11,401 nt of DNA from an uncultured Pedobacter sp. (lineage in GTDB: Bacteria > Bacteroidota > Bacteroidia > Sphingobacteriales > Sphingobacteriaceae), in the NCBI RefSeq assembly GCF_946479715.1, contig NZ_CAMLHF010000182.1:1-11401 (forward strand), in the 5' to 3' direction. Below, one piece after another: positions 1-8,544 of the stretch. Both the position numbers and the translations under genes were made by a program. Position 1 is the stretch's first letter. The number at the start of each line of letters is the position of its first letter. Under the pieces are notes generated by a model that worked only from the letters and a program-made list of their open reading frames with translations, did no database searches and was not told the origin of the DNA.

Positions 1-637
1 CGGTACCAATTGCAATCATTAAAATGATTAACCATGATTCAGGAAGTTTAAAGAAGTTAAGCTCTTTACCCAAATCACGATTTTTAGTAGCTGGAAGTGC
101 TGGCATCCATGATTTTAAACTCAATAAAGTAACTATACCTACAATAACAATGATTACAAAAGTGTACCTCCATGAATAGTTATGGCCTATATAAGTTCCC
201 AGCGGTACCCCTATTACGTTTGCTATCGTTAATCCGGCAAACATTAGCGACACAGATTGGGCTTCTTTACCCTTTTCTGCTATTCTGCTTGCTACCACAG
301 AACCCACGCCAAAGAAAGCTCCGTGTGGTAAGCCTGCCAGCAAACGAGCTGCAAACATGGTATTATAGTCTGGTGCAAATGCCGAAAAGGCATTAAAACC
401 TGTAAACATGAGCATTAACACCATTAGTATTTTTTTGGGAGGATAGCTACCCGCAATAACTACTAATAAAGGTGCGCCAATTACAACTCCTAAAGCATAA
501 GCAGAAATAAGGTGCCCGGCCTGAGGTATGGTAATATGTAAATCTTTCGCGATGTCTGGCAAAAGGCCCATCATCACAAATTCTGTGATCCCGATTCCAA
601 GGCCTCCAAGGGTTAAAGCAAGCAAACTTTTCTTCAT
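1..637 (-). CDS. MFS transporter, DHA1/AraJ-like drug or sugar efflux permease (partial, C-terminus beyond left edge)
   Basis: Reading from the ATG complementary to 635-637, the frame stays open for 212 codons to the window edge. The product begins MKKSLLALTLGGLGIGITEF, followed by VMMGLLPDIAKDL, then a series of hydrophobic helices. The N-terminal GxTEFVxMGLLPxIAxDL pattern and the later ARLLAGLPHGAFFGVGSVVA segment (about residues 95-114) are typical of the 12-helix DHA1 efflux group that includes AraJ and YdhP, so this is probably a proton-driven inner-membrane exporter. About half of a normal 390-400 residue protein is present, roughly six helices. The substrate cannot be told. No Shine-Dalgarno sequence precedes the start. 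A perfect TAnnTTTG element and a palindrome lie just upstream, suggesting its own regulated promoter rather than read-through from the TPR gene 103 bp upstream. Confidence 0.85.
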   Translation of the reverse strand, partial: MKKSLLALTLGGLGIGITEFVMMGLLPDIAKDLHITIPQAGHLISAYALGVVIGAPLLVVIAGSYPPKKILMVLMLMFTGFNAFSAFAPDYNTMFAARLLAGLPHGAFFGVGSVVASRIAEKGKEAQSVSLMFAGLTIANVIGVPLGTYIGHNYSWRYTFVIIVIVGIVTLLSLKSWMPALPATKNRDLGKELNFFKLPESWLIILMIAIGT

Positions 638-672
638 AATCTACTATAGGTTAGTGTAAAAAATACACACTA

Positions 673-680
673 CAAAAGTA
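673..680 (-). promoter_or_regulatory. Bacteroidota -7 promoter element for the MFS exporter
   Basis: On the minus strand this reads TACTTTTG, an exact match to the Bacteroidota -7 consensus TAnnTTTG. It would start transcription near 666, about 30 bases before the ATG at 637. No clear TTTG -33 element lies about 20 bases upstream. That position falls inside the palindrome at 687-710, which fits an activated or repressed promoter. A short AT-rich motif can occur by chance. Confidence 0.4.
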
Positions 681-686
681 GATAAT

Positions 687-710
687 AAAATAGGTTAATT
701 AGTCTATTTT
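687..710. promoter_or_regulatory. Inverted repeat, candidate operator of the MFS exporter
   Basis: AAAATAG (687-693) and CTATTTT (704-710) form perfect 7-base arms around a 10-base centre containing TTAATTA. The repeat lies directly upstream of the candidate -7 element and covers the expected -33 position, where a dimeric repressor (for example of MarR, HxlR or TetR type) could bind. No regulator gene is visible in the window. A weak, AT-only terminator hairpin for the preceding TPR gene is the alternative, but no good U-tract follows it. Confidence 0.35.
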
Positions 711-714
711 TGGT

Positions 715-737
715 AAAAAAAATTCGCCATTAATTTT
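715..737 (-). terminator. Weak candidate terminator of the TPR metallopeptidase gene
   Basis: Just after the stop at 741, the minus strand reads AAAATT, a 7-base loop, then AATTTT running into four more T residues. The stem is only six A-T pairs, so it is a poor intrinsic terminator, but the position and the T-run are right. Confidence 0.25.
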
Positions 738-740
738 GAC

Positions 741-3617
741 CTACCTGAGGTTATTTTTTTTCATTTTCAACTCTAACTCACTGATCCTCTTAGCTTGTTT
801 TTTAGCTTTGGCATAATCAATTAATTCCTGATAGGCAGCAAAATGATATGGATTTAATTGAATTGCCTTTTCATACAGCGCCACACTTTCTGTTTTGCGG
901 TGATTGGCTTGCAGCAATTTTGCAGAAGTGTATAAATAATCTGAAGTATAAATATTGTCGCCGGCCCTGTTTACCTTTTTTAACAGCTCTGATGCCTTTA
1001 TTTTATAGCCTTTTTGGATCAACAGCCTTATGTACCTTAACTGATCAAGCCCCTTTACATATAACTTACCCGATAAAAATGGTTGCAAATAAAAATCAGT
1101 ACTATCCTTATATTTCAATTCATTGTAGAATTCTGCTATCCTTAAATTATAATCTGGTCTTCCATTTCCCGAGGCGGTCAAAATCCTTTGAGCTTCTTTT
1201 AATGTAGCAATGGCTGGTTTGTATTGCTTGTTTTCGGCCAAAGCATCAGCGTACATATTTCTAAGCTCAAAATTCTGGGGTTTCTGATCAACCAGCTTTT
1301 TCAACACAGAAACCTGCTGAGTATCTCCTAAAGTTGCCCTTAACGATGCAGAAAATGCAATAGCATCATCTATTCTATCCCTTAAATAGGTAGACACCGT
1401 GGCTCCGGTTTTAATATAAAGATCAGCCGCTTCAATGGCTTCCTTCAGCCGGGCATTTTTCCTGTACATTTCCCGAAGCAACAAATTATCCTTTGCCAGC
1501 TCCTGATAATCGTCTTCAAGAGTAATGGATTGCTGCAGATAACCTGCCTGCTGTTTAACAGATTCTTCCTGATTAATTTGTCGGGCGGCATATTTAGCTG
1601 CAACCAGATCAGCATACATTGCATAAATAGGTGCATAAACTATATCAATATTTTTAGCCTTTACCAGCCATTGCTCAGCTCCGCTAAAATCTTTGTTATA
1701 GATTTTGAGATGGGCAATACTAAGAAATGCCGGAAGATACTTAGCATCATAAGTTAAAGCTGTATCCAAATAAGCCACAGCAAGTTTTGAATTACCCGCG
1801 CGACTTGCCAGGTTCACATACACCTCTGCCCAATTGCTGGCCATAGCTTTTTTATCGCCCGCCAAATAAGCCTTTTCCTTTGAAACCAATTTATCCAGAA
1901 AACTATACATATCAGGATCTTTTGATTTTAAATCGGCTCTTGTATTCATTGATTTAAAATCAAGCGGGTGCACTTTTACTGGCTCAAAATACGCAGGATA
2001 AGTTTGTGCAAAATACTCGCTTTCATTGTTTTGGGAGTAATAATCGAGCGTACGGTTTTGTTTCATGGCATTGTAGTATAGCGCTCTTATTTTTCTGCTT
2101 TCAGCATCGGTTAGTACCGCTCCGTGAAACAAATGGACGTACTCATGCAACACCACATTTCGCTCCATAAAAGCCCCACGTTCTACATATTCTATCCCTG
2201 CGGCTCCACTTCCTACCCCTCTTATATCCATCCACTGCCTGTTATCAAATGTAGTCATGTACCTAAAAGCCGGGGCATCCATAGTAACCGCTAAATCCTG
2301 GTGCAATGGAGGTATTTTAAAGGTATTACGTTGTTTAGATAAAAAAGGAAAGTAAACTACTGATGAATATAGCTGGTTCCAAACCATTGCTTTTGCAGTT
2401 TCTCCCGGATAATAGCCTACGTCAGAAAACACTTTGGTGAAATTCGTCATATCCCCGATCTTGGTATTAGCAAGCATTTTAGTAATGGCATCGAAAGCAT
2501 CGAGGTATGGAATCCTTTTCGATTTAATAACTGCCGACAAGCCATTATGGGCCGGGCCATAGTGCTTTTTTCTAAACAAAATAGCCTTAAAAATATGCTC
2601 AGCAGAATCAAGCCGCATGCCCCTGTCAAGATCAAATGCGCTATAATAGATCGACGCCCTATGCATTAATGGTAAAACAGAGTTGCTATATTGTCTTTCA
2701 ACCGCCCTTGTAACGTCTATTGCCCCTTGCACATCATTGCTTCTTATTCGTTGGTCGGCCTTTAAAAGCGCCTTTCTAACTTCATCATCAGTAGCTTCCG
2801 CATAATCTGCATAGGTTAAATTGGTATGGCCATTACCCCAATGCCAATGAGTTTGATAATGAAGCGGATTAATTGCCAGTGCCAGTTCCCACTGGGCAGC
2901 CATGGCATTTAATTGTGTTGCATCCACCCTTCTCCATATTGCATAACCATAACTGAATCTTGCATCTGCATTGAAAGGATCTAATTCAATGGATTTAATT
3001 AATGGTTGTTCGGCTTTCTCAGGATGCTGATCCCAGAAATAAACATCAGCTTCCAACAGATAGGCTTTGGCACTTTTGGGATTTCGCTGCTGTATCTCTT
3101 TTGCAATCTGTAAGGCCGTTTCGTATTCCTTTTTAAGCAGCTTAACCCTACCAAGTAAAAGCGCTGCATCTTCACTATCCGGATTACTTTGAAGCAATTG
3201 CTTTGCAATATTTTCAGCCTTTAATAAGCGCCATGCCTGTATCTCCAAAAAGCCTTTTATGAGGAGTGCTTTTTCATTTTTTCGTTCTTGTTTTAGTACT
3301 TGAGACACTATAATCTCGGCCTCTTTGTATTTATTGTTTAAGATTAAGTAATTGCACTTAAGTAACTGATAATCTAAATTATTATGTTTTTGTAATTCAA
3401 TCAAACTATCAGCAATCTTCCACAGTCCAAGCTCAAGCATCCGACTAATTGCAGGCACTGCATCAGTAGTAGTCTCGGCCTGCAAAACAAGTTGTTTTTT
3501 AAGTTTAACCAACTCTGTAAAAACTTGCTGTGTACTATCCGCATTAATAGACTGAGACCTGATTATACCTACATTAACGATAAGAAATAAAATGAGGGAG
3601 GAACAGAATCTTTTCAT
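741..3617 (-). CDS. Secreted TPR-repeat protein with an HExxH (gluzincin-like) metallopeptidase domain
   Basis: A 958-residue protein. The start MKRFCSSLILFLIVNVGIIR looks like a signal peptide, with cleavage probably near residues 21-23; there is no lipobox. Residues about 80-260 are tetratricopeptide repeats, with recurring A-E-A-L and N-P elements such as KSIELDPFNADARFSYGYAI. More TPR-like helices fill about 640-950, ending with ALYEKAIQLNPYHFAAYQEL. Between the arrays is HEYVH (491-495), a zinc-peptidase HExxH motif, followed 37-39 residues later by NNESEYFAQ, where E532 or E534 could be the third zinc ligand as in gluzincins. I infer a periplasmic or surface peptidase whose TPR arms bind partners or substrates; the family cannot be named and no substrate is evident. 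The length and the central position of the catalytic motif between two TPR blocks are unusual. Transcribed alone, with 148 bp to the divergent YtxH gene. Confidence 0.8.
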   Translation of the reverse strand: MKRFCSSLILFLIVNVGIIRSQSINADSTQQVFTELVKLKKQLVLQAETTTDAVPAISRMLELGLWKIADSLIELQKHNNLDYQLLKCNYLILNNKYKEAEIIVSQVLKQERKNEKALLIKGFLEIQAWRLLKAENIAKQLLQSNPDSEDAALLLGRVKLLKKEYETALQIAKEIQQRNPKSAKAYLLEADVYFWDQHPEKAEQPLIKSIELDPFNADARFSYGYAIWRRVDATQLNAMAAQWELALAINPLHYQTHWHWGNGHTNLTYADYAEATDDEVRKALLKADQRIRSNDVQGAIDVTRAVERQYSNSVLPLMHRASIYYSAFDLDRGMRLDSAEHIFKAILFRKKHYGPAHNGLSAVIKSKRIPYLDAFDAITKMLANTKIGDMTNFTKVFSDVGYYPGETAKAMVWNQLYSSVVYFPFLSKQRNTFKIPPLHQDLAVTMDAPAFRYMTTFDNRQWMDIRGVGSGAAGIEYVERGAFMERNVVLHEYVHLFHGAVLTDAESRKIRALYYNAMKQNRTLDYYSQNNESEYFAQTYPAYFEPVKVHPLDFKSMNTRADLKSKDPDMYSFLDKLVSKEKAYLAGDKKAMASNWAEVYVNLASRAGNSKLAVAYLDTALTYDAKYLPAFLSIAHLKIYNKDFSGAEQWLVKAKNIDIVYAPIYAMYADLVAAKYAARQINQEESVKQQAGYLQQSITLEDDYQELAKDNLLLREMYRKNARLKEAIEAADLYIKTGATVSTYLRDRIDDAIAFSASLRATLGDTQQVSVLKKLVDQKPQNFELRNMYADALAENKQYKPAIATLKEAQRILTASGNGRPDYNLRIAEFYNELKYKDSTDFYLQPFLSGKLYVKGLDQLRYIRLLIQKGYKIKASELLKKVNRAGDNIYTSDYLYTSAKLLQANHRKTESVALYEKAIQLNPYHFAAYQELIDYAKAKKQAKRISELELKMKKNNLR

Positions 3618-3765
3618 ATTTACGATAAATATACCGGTTTTCTTCTTTCTCTTTTTTAAACTGTTACACGATTTTCTACCGGCAACTACACAATATGATT
3701 AAATTTCAATTTATTAAAACACTCTGGTACGGAATGTGTTAATGATTAAGTAAAAAACATCTATT

Positions 3766-4170
3766 ATGAATTATAAAAAATTAATATCTAGCCGCTTGTC
3801 CAATTTCCCGACTATGCCAACTGACAAATCTGGAGCAATAGTTGGATTATTAGCTGGTTTAGCGGTAGGTGCTGTTATAGGAGTACTATTTGCTCCTGAC
3901 AGTGGAAAAAGAACAAGAGAAAGAATATCTGATAAAGCATTAGACCTTGCAGATAATGTAAAAGATGGTTTTCATTCCATTAAGGATAATATCAATAATG
4001 GAAAACAAAGTCTTGGGGGACTAAAAAATCAGGTTGTAGACAACGTTAAGACTAAAGTGAACTCTGTATCTCAGGAGTTTAAAGAATTTAGAGATACTGA
4101 ATTAGAAAAAGCAAAATCAGCAATCAAAAATACTGCTGATGATGCAAATGATGCTATTCAAAAGGCTTAA
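3766..4170 (+). CDS. YtxH domain-containing small membrane/stress protein
   Basis: A 134-residue protein. A glycine-rich hydrophobic segment at about residues 24-44 (AIVGLLAGLAVGAVIGVLFA) is followed at once by PDSGKRTRERI, the hallmark of YtxH proteins: one membrane helix, then APxxGxxTRxxI. The rest, to residue 134, is charged, amphipathic helix rich in Lys, Asp and Asn, resembling LEA-like or gas-vesicle-GvpP-like tails. The molecular function of YtxH proteins is unclear; several are general-stress induced. The ATG at 3766 gives a 23-residue N-terminal extension; an internal ATG at 3814 (M17) would give 118 residues, closer to many family members. Neither start has a Shine-Dalgarno sequence and no TAnnTTTG promoter is visible upstream. 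The stop is one base from the stop of the convergent MFS gene. Confidence 0.8.
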   Translation: MNYKKLISSRLSNFPTMPTDKSGAIVGLLAGLAVGAVIGVLFAPDSGKRTRERISDKALDLADNVKDGFHSIKDNINNGKQSLGGLKNQVVDNVKTKVNSVSQEFKEFRDTELEKAKSAIKNTADDANDAIQKA

Positions 4171-4171
4171 T

Positions 4172-5326
4172 TTATGGTTTAATATCTAGAGCTATCCTTT
4201 GGTGTTTAAAAAACATTTTGGTTATTGGAACAAGTAGCAGTCCACATATTCCAAAAATTACAAAGGATACTCTTAAATTAAATGCATGCGCCAGGTATCC
4301 AATTAAAGGAGGTCCTAACAGCATTCCAGTTATCGAATAAGTGGCTATAATTGATATGGCCATCCCCGGAGAGTATTTCTTTGAAGCACCTGCCAGTGCG
4401 TACGACATTGGTATTATGGATGCTGTTCCAAAGCCTACTAATGAAAAACCGATCATAGCTGTCCAGAATGTTGGAAATATAATGGCCAGGGAAATTCCAG
4501 AGACAATAAAAACAGCGCTCATAATGTATGTTTTCGGCATACCAAATCTTACAATGATAATATCAGATAAGAACCTTGATGTTGCCATAAATGTCATAAA
4601 GATCAAGTAACCGTAAGTAAATATTGGCGCATTTAACACCTCCTGAAAGTAAATTCCACTCCAGTCGAACATCCCTCCTTCGCATATTGCGCATAAAAAC
4701 ACAACTATGCCAAGGTAAAAGATATATGGATCCGGCTTACTCAAGATCAACTTGTTACCCGTTTCGGACTTATCTCCTTTTAATAAAAACTGGTATGAGT
4801 ATAAGGTTACAAGCAGCATTAACACGGCAACTATAGAAAAATGTACTGCCAGCGTAACATTTAGGGTCAGCAAAAGTGTAGATAAGGCAATACCTGCTAT
4901 CCCCCCAATACTCCAAAACCCATGGAACGACCCTATTATCTTTTTTTCAAACCTCTTTTGTAGTGTTAGTGTTTGTGTGTTTACTGAAATATTAAATATT
5001 CTGGTAGTAAAAGCGAACACACAAATTGCAAAAACAAGACTAAGTGTATTGTGTGCAATTCCTATCAGCGCGAGCGAAAGTGCATTTAATGCATAGCCAA
5101 CTGTTAACGGCACACGACTATTGTATTTTGACACTAACCATCCAGAAATAGGTAAACCAATTAAAGAACCGACCGGCATTGCTAATAGAATACTTCCTAA
5201 TTCTGCTTCATTAAATCCAAAAGCGGTTTTAATCGTGGGAATTCTTGAGGCCCAGGTAGCAAAGCTAAATCCTGAAATGAAAAAGAAAAGGCTTAAGAAA
5301 AACCGATGTTTACTATTTGAAATCAT
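4172..5326 (-). CDS. MFS transporter, YbjJ-like
   Basis: A 384-residue, very hydrophobic protein with about 12 predicted helices, the normal size for an MFS permease. Recognisable points are ATWASRIP (23-30) after helix 1, the loop GWLVSKYNSR (62-71) resembling the MFS loop 2-3 motif, HGFWSIGG (135-142), and EGGMFDWSGIYF (216-227) at the start of the second half. The last two are characteristic of the YbjJ-like branch of MFS_1. Substrate is unknown. It is divergent from the thiamine operon, but its leader shows no TPP riboswitch, so a thiamine-transport role is not supported. The start ATG (complement of 5324-5326) fits the N-terminal helix and lacks a Shine-Dalgarno sequence. A TACATTTG promoter element lies about 65 bases upstream. 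Confidence 0.82.
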   Translation of the reverse strand: MISNSKHRFFLSLFFFISGFSFATWASRIPTIKTAFGFNEAELGSILLAMPVGSLIGLPISGWLVSKYNSRVPLTVGYALNALSLALIGIAHNTLSLVFAICVFAFTTRIFNISVNTQTLTLQKRFEKKIIGSFHGFWSIGGIAGIALSTLLLTLNVTLAVHFSIVAVLMLLVTLYSYQFLLKGDKSETGNKLILSKPDPYIFYLGIVVFLCAICEGGMFDWSGIYFQEVLNAPIFTYGYLIFMTFMATSRFLSDIIIVRFGMPKTYIMSAVFIVSGISLAIIFPTFWTAMIGFSLVGFGTASIIPMSYALAGASKKYSPGMAISIIATYSITGMLLGPPLIGYLAHAFNLRVSFVIFGICGLLLVPITKMFFKHQRIALDIKP

Positions 5327-5391
5327 TAATTTGAGATGAAAAAAATAAAATTAATCACCCTAAAGTGCAGCTAGTCGTAATTAATAGGCTA

Positions 5392-5399
5392 CAAATGTA
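5392..5399 (-). promoter_or_regulatory. Bacteroidota -7 promoter element for the YbjJ-like MFS gene
   Basis: On the minus strand this reads TACATTTG, an exact TAnnTTTG match. Transcription would begin near 5385, giving a leader of about 60 bases. The expected -33 position (about 5420-5425) reads only a T-run (TTTTTT), so the upstream half is weak. Confidence 0.4.
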
Positions 5400-5500
5400 A
5401 ACAATTCAAATTGGAGCTGAAAAAACTATTTAGCAAGTTGAACAGATTATTTCCATATGGGCAATATTGATAACCAAACATACCTGTTGCCCGGTGCTTC

Positions 5501-5583
5501 CTTTACGCTTGTTCGAGGATGCTTCGAGGGTTATTTGAAATGCCTCAGAAGCATCCTCGAAACACGGTAGAAGAAGGGTAAAG
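5501..5583. repeat. Long imperfect palindrome, REP-like extragenic element
   Basis: TTCGAGGATGCTTC (5512-5525) is perfectly complementary to 5548-5561 (14 bp). The stem continues as GAGG/CCTC (5526-5529 with 5543-5546), with one unpaired A at 5547 and a 13-base loop that itself contains ATTTGAAAT. An outer 6-bp pair CTTTAC/GTAAAG (5501-5506 with 5578-5583) encloses the whole. Each arm contains the heptamer TTCGAGG twice (one copy has an inserted base on the right arm), spaced by ATGC. It is GC-richer than its surroundings and lies between divergent promoters, so it is not an obvious terminator. REP/MITE-like element, regulator site or structured RNA are all possible. Confidence 0.6.
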
Positions 5584-5627
5584 TCATAGCTGAAGCATAG
5601 AATCATAAAGCATAGTCTTTCATAAAG
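5583..5627. repeat. Cluster of short CATAG / CATAAAG direct repeats
   Basis: AAGCATAG occurs at 5593-5600 and again at 5608-5615 (period 15). CATAAAG occurs at 5604-5610 and 5621-5627, and CATAGC at 5585-5590. The spacing is irregular (about 7-11 bases). The cluster sits just upstream of the thi promoter and may be a protein-binding region or simply low-complexity sequence. Confidence 0.3.
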
Positions 5628-5640
5628 TACACATCTCCTA

Positions 5641-5670
5641 TTTGTTTTTCCAAAAAATAACATAGCTTTA
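5641..5670 (+). promoter_or_regulatory. Promoter of the thiamine operon
   Basis: TTTG at 5641-5644 is followed after 18 bases by TAGCTTTA (5663-5670), a 7 of 8 match to the Bacteroidota -7 consensus TAnnTTTG. Transcription would begin at about 5676, exactly where the first stem of the TPP riboswitch starts (5677). This agreement raises confidence. Confidence 0.6.
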
Positions 5671-5676
5671 CAAAAA

Positions 5677-5747
5677 ACTTTAGGGGTGCCTTGCGCTGAG
5701 ATATACCCTTTGAACCTGATGCAGTTAGTACTGCCGAAGGGAAAAGT
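5677..5747 (+). promoter_or_regulatory. TPP riboswitch (THI element)
   Basis: The conserved core is clear: GGGGTGCC (5683-5690), CTGAGA (5697-5702), ACCC (5705-5708), then GAACCTGAT (5712-5720) and CCGAAGGGAA (5734-5743). P1 is ACTTT/AAAGT (5677-5681 with 5743-5747). P2 pairs GGGT with ACCC. P3 is minimal. P5 is GCAGT/ACTGC (5721-5725 with 5730-5734). This aptamer binds thiamine pyrophosphate and lowers expression of the genes behind it, here the thi operon. The aptamer ends about 70 bases before thiS. No strong intrinsic terminator follows (the best is a weak fold before TTTTT at 5799-5803), so translational control is more likely. Confidence 0.95.
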
Positions 5748-5818
5748 AGAAGCAAATCTATTGCTATCTTTTCGTCCCGTTATGGGCAATCTCTATAGTT
5801 TTTCCAAATTATTTGAAA

Positions 5819-5825
<7 letters not shown>
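5740..5825 (+). promoter_or_regulatory. thiS: Candidate riboswitch expression platform with thiS start-codon hairpin
   Basis: UUUCCA (5801-5806) is complementary to UGGAAA (5820-5825), which includes the UG of the thiS AUG; this would hide the start. UUUUUCC (5799-5805) is also complementary to GGAAAAG (5740-5746), which overlaps the 3' strand of riboswitch P1. The two pairings exclude each other. TPP-bound P1 would release 5799-5806 to close the start; without TPP the start would be open. A rival pairing is GAAAAG (5741-5746) with CUUUUC (5768-5773). The helices are short and AU-rich, so this is a model only. Confidence 0.35.
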
Positions 5826-7953
<2,128 letters not shown>

Positions 7954-8544
7954 ATGAATGTAATTGTAATTGCAAATCCTGCTATGATTGACAATGAATC
8001 AAATACAATTAATCAACTGTTTGAAAGCGGATTAGATATATTTCATTTAAGAAAAGATTCATGTACAAGAGCGTACTGTAAACAGCTGATTTCTGAGATT
8101 GATGAGGTATATCACCATAGGATTGCATTACATCATCATCATGAGCTTACAGACTACTTTGGAATCAAACGGCTGCACTATAAGGAAGCGCACAGAAAAC
8201 AATTACAGGAGGCTAAAACAACGTTTAATTTGAAGGAAACAGTGCTAAGTACATCCATCCATCAACTGGAGGAGATTAATAATTTGCAAGGATTTGATTA
8301 TGCGTTTTTTGGGCCGGTGTTTAACAGCATATCCAAGCCAGGGTATGCTGGTGTGCTTAATCAGGATTTTAGATTACCGCAGCGTTTAAACAACACAAAA
8401 CTTATTGCCCTGGGCGGAATTGATGCTGAAAATGTTGAAGAGCTCCATTCAATGGGGTTTGATGGAGTGGCAGTACTTGGTTTTATTTGGAATGATCCTT
8501 CAAAAGCAGTGCAGAATTTTAAAAGTATATATGAAAGATGTTAG
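7954..8544 (+). CDS. Divergent ThiE/TenI-family protein (thiamine phosphate synthase-like)
   Basis: A 196-residue TIM-barrel protein of the ThiE/TenI family. Preserved pieces are DIFHLRKD (28-35; compare QLRxK), STSIHQLEE (99-107), FDYAFFGPVFNSISKPGY (114-131) and ALGGI (152-156) with GFDGVAVLG (168-176). The usual VND motif of ThiE is replaced by ALHHHHEL (58-65). The GHVF histidine used by the Bacillus thiazole tautomerase TenI (recalled, not checked) is GPVF here. It could be a second thiamine phosphate synthase, a thiazole tautomerase with another base, or a regulator or scaffold. A canonical thiE lies two genes downstream, so it is unlikely to be the main synthase. It starts directly after the thiC stop and overlaps thiD by 7 bases (ATGTTAG). 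Family assignment is sure; function is not. Confidence 0.85.
   Translation: MNVIVIANPAMIDNESNTINQLFESGLDIFHLRKDSCTRAYCKQLISEIDEVYHHRIALHHHHELTDYFGIKRLHYKEAHRKQLQEAKTTFNLKETVLSTSIHQLEEINNLQGFDYAFFGPVFNSISKPGYAGVLNQDFRLPQRLNNTKLIALGGIDAENVEELHSMGFDGVAVLGFIWNDPSKAVQNFKSIYERC

Larger units (their letters stand above)
5327..5818. other. Divergent intergenic region between the YbjJ-like MFS gene and thiS
   Basis: There is no convincing protein gene in these 492 bases. In order the region holds the MFS promoter candidate (5392-5399), an ordinary AT-rich stretch, a long palindrome (5501-5583), short CATA-type repeats (5583-5627), the thi promoter (5641-5670), the TPP riboswitch (5677-5747), and the leader between riboswitch and thiS with complementary segments (5740-5825). 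Confidence 0.8.

Noticed and set aside
172..396. A 74-codon plus-strand open frame
   Set aside because: It is a shadow of the minus-strand MFS exporter, whose frame runs through the whole stretch with clear family motifs.
4172..5326. Thiamine or precursor transporter role for the divergent MFS gene
   Set aside because: It has no riboswitch in its own leader and it matches the YbjJ-like branch, not a known thiamine transporter; adjacency alone is not enough.
4341..5339. Several plus-strand open frames of 70-114 codons
   Set aside because: They lie antisense within the YbjJ-like MFS gene and have no domain character of their own.
5430..5789. A 119-codon open frame on the minus strand across the palindrome and riboswitch
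   Set aside because: It is antisense to the conserved TPP aptamer and the thi promoter, has no recognisable protein features, and its composition follows the structured RNA/DNA elements it covers.
5760..5803. Intrinsic terminator between riboswitch and thiS
   Set aside because: CTAT/ATAG before TTTTT and CCC/GGG inside give only a weak fold with a large internal loop. It is possible but not convincing, so not listed as a terminator.
5813..5818. TTG at 5813 as the start of thiS
   Set aside because: The ATG two codons downstream (5819) is the commoner start and gives the usual 66-residue ThiS; no Shine-Dalgarno sequence favours the TTG.
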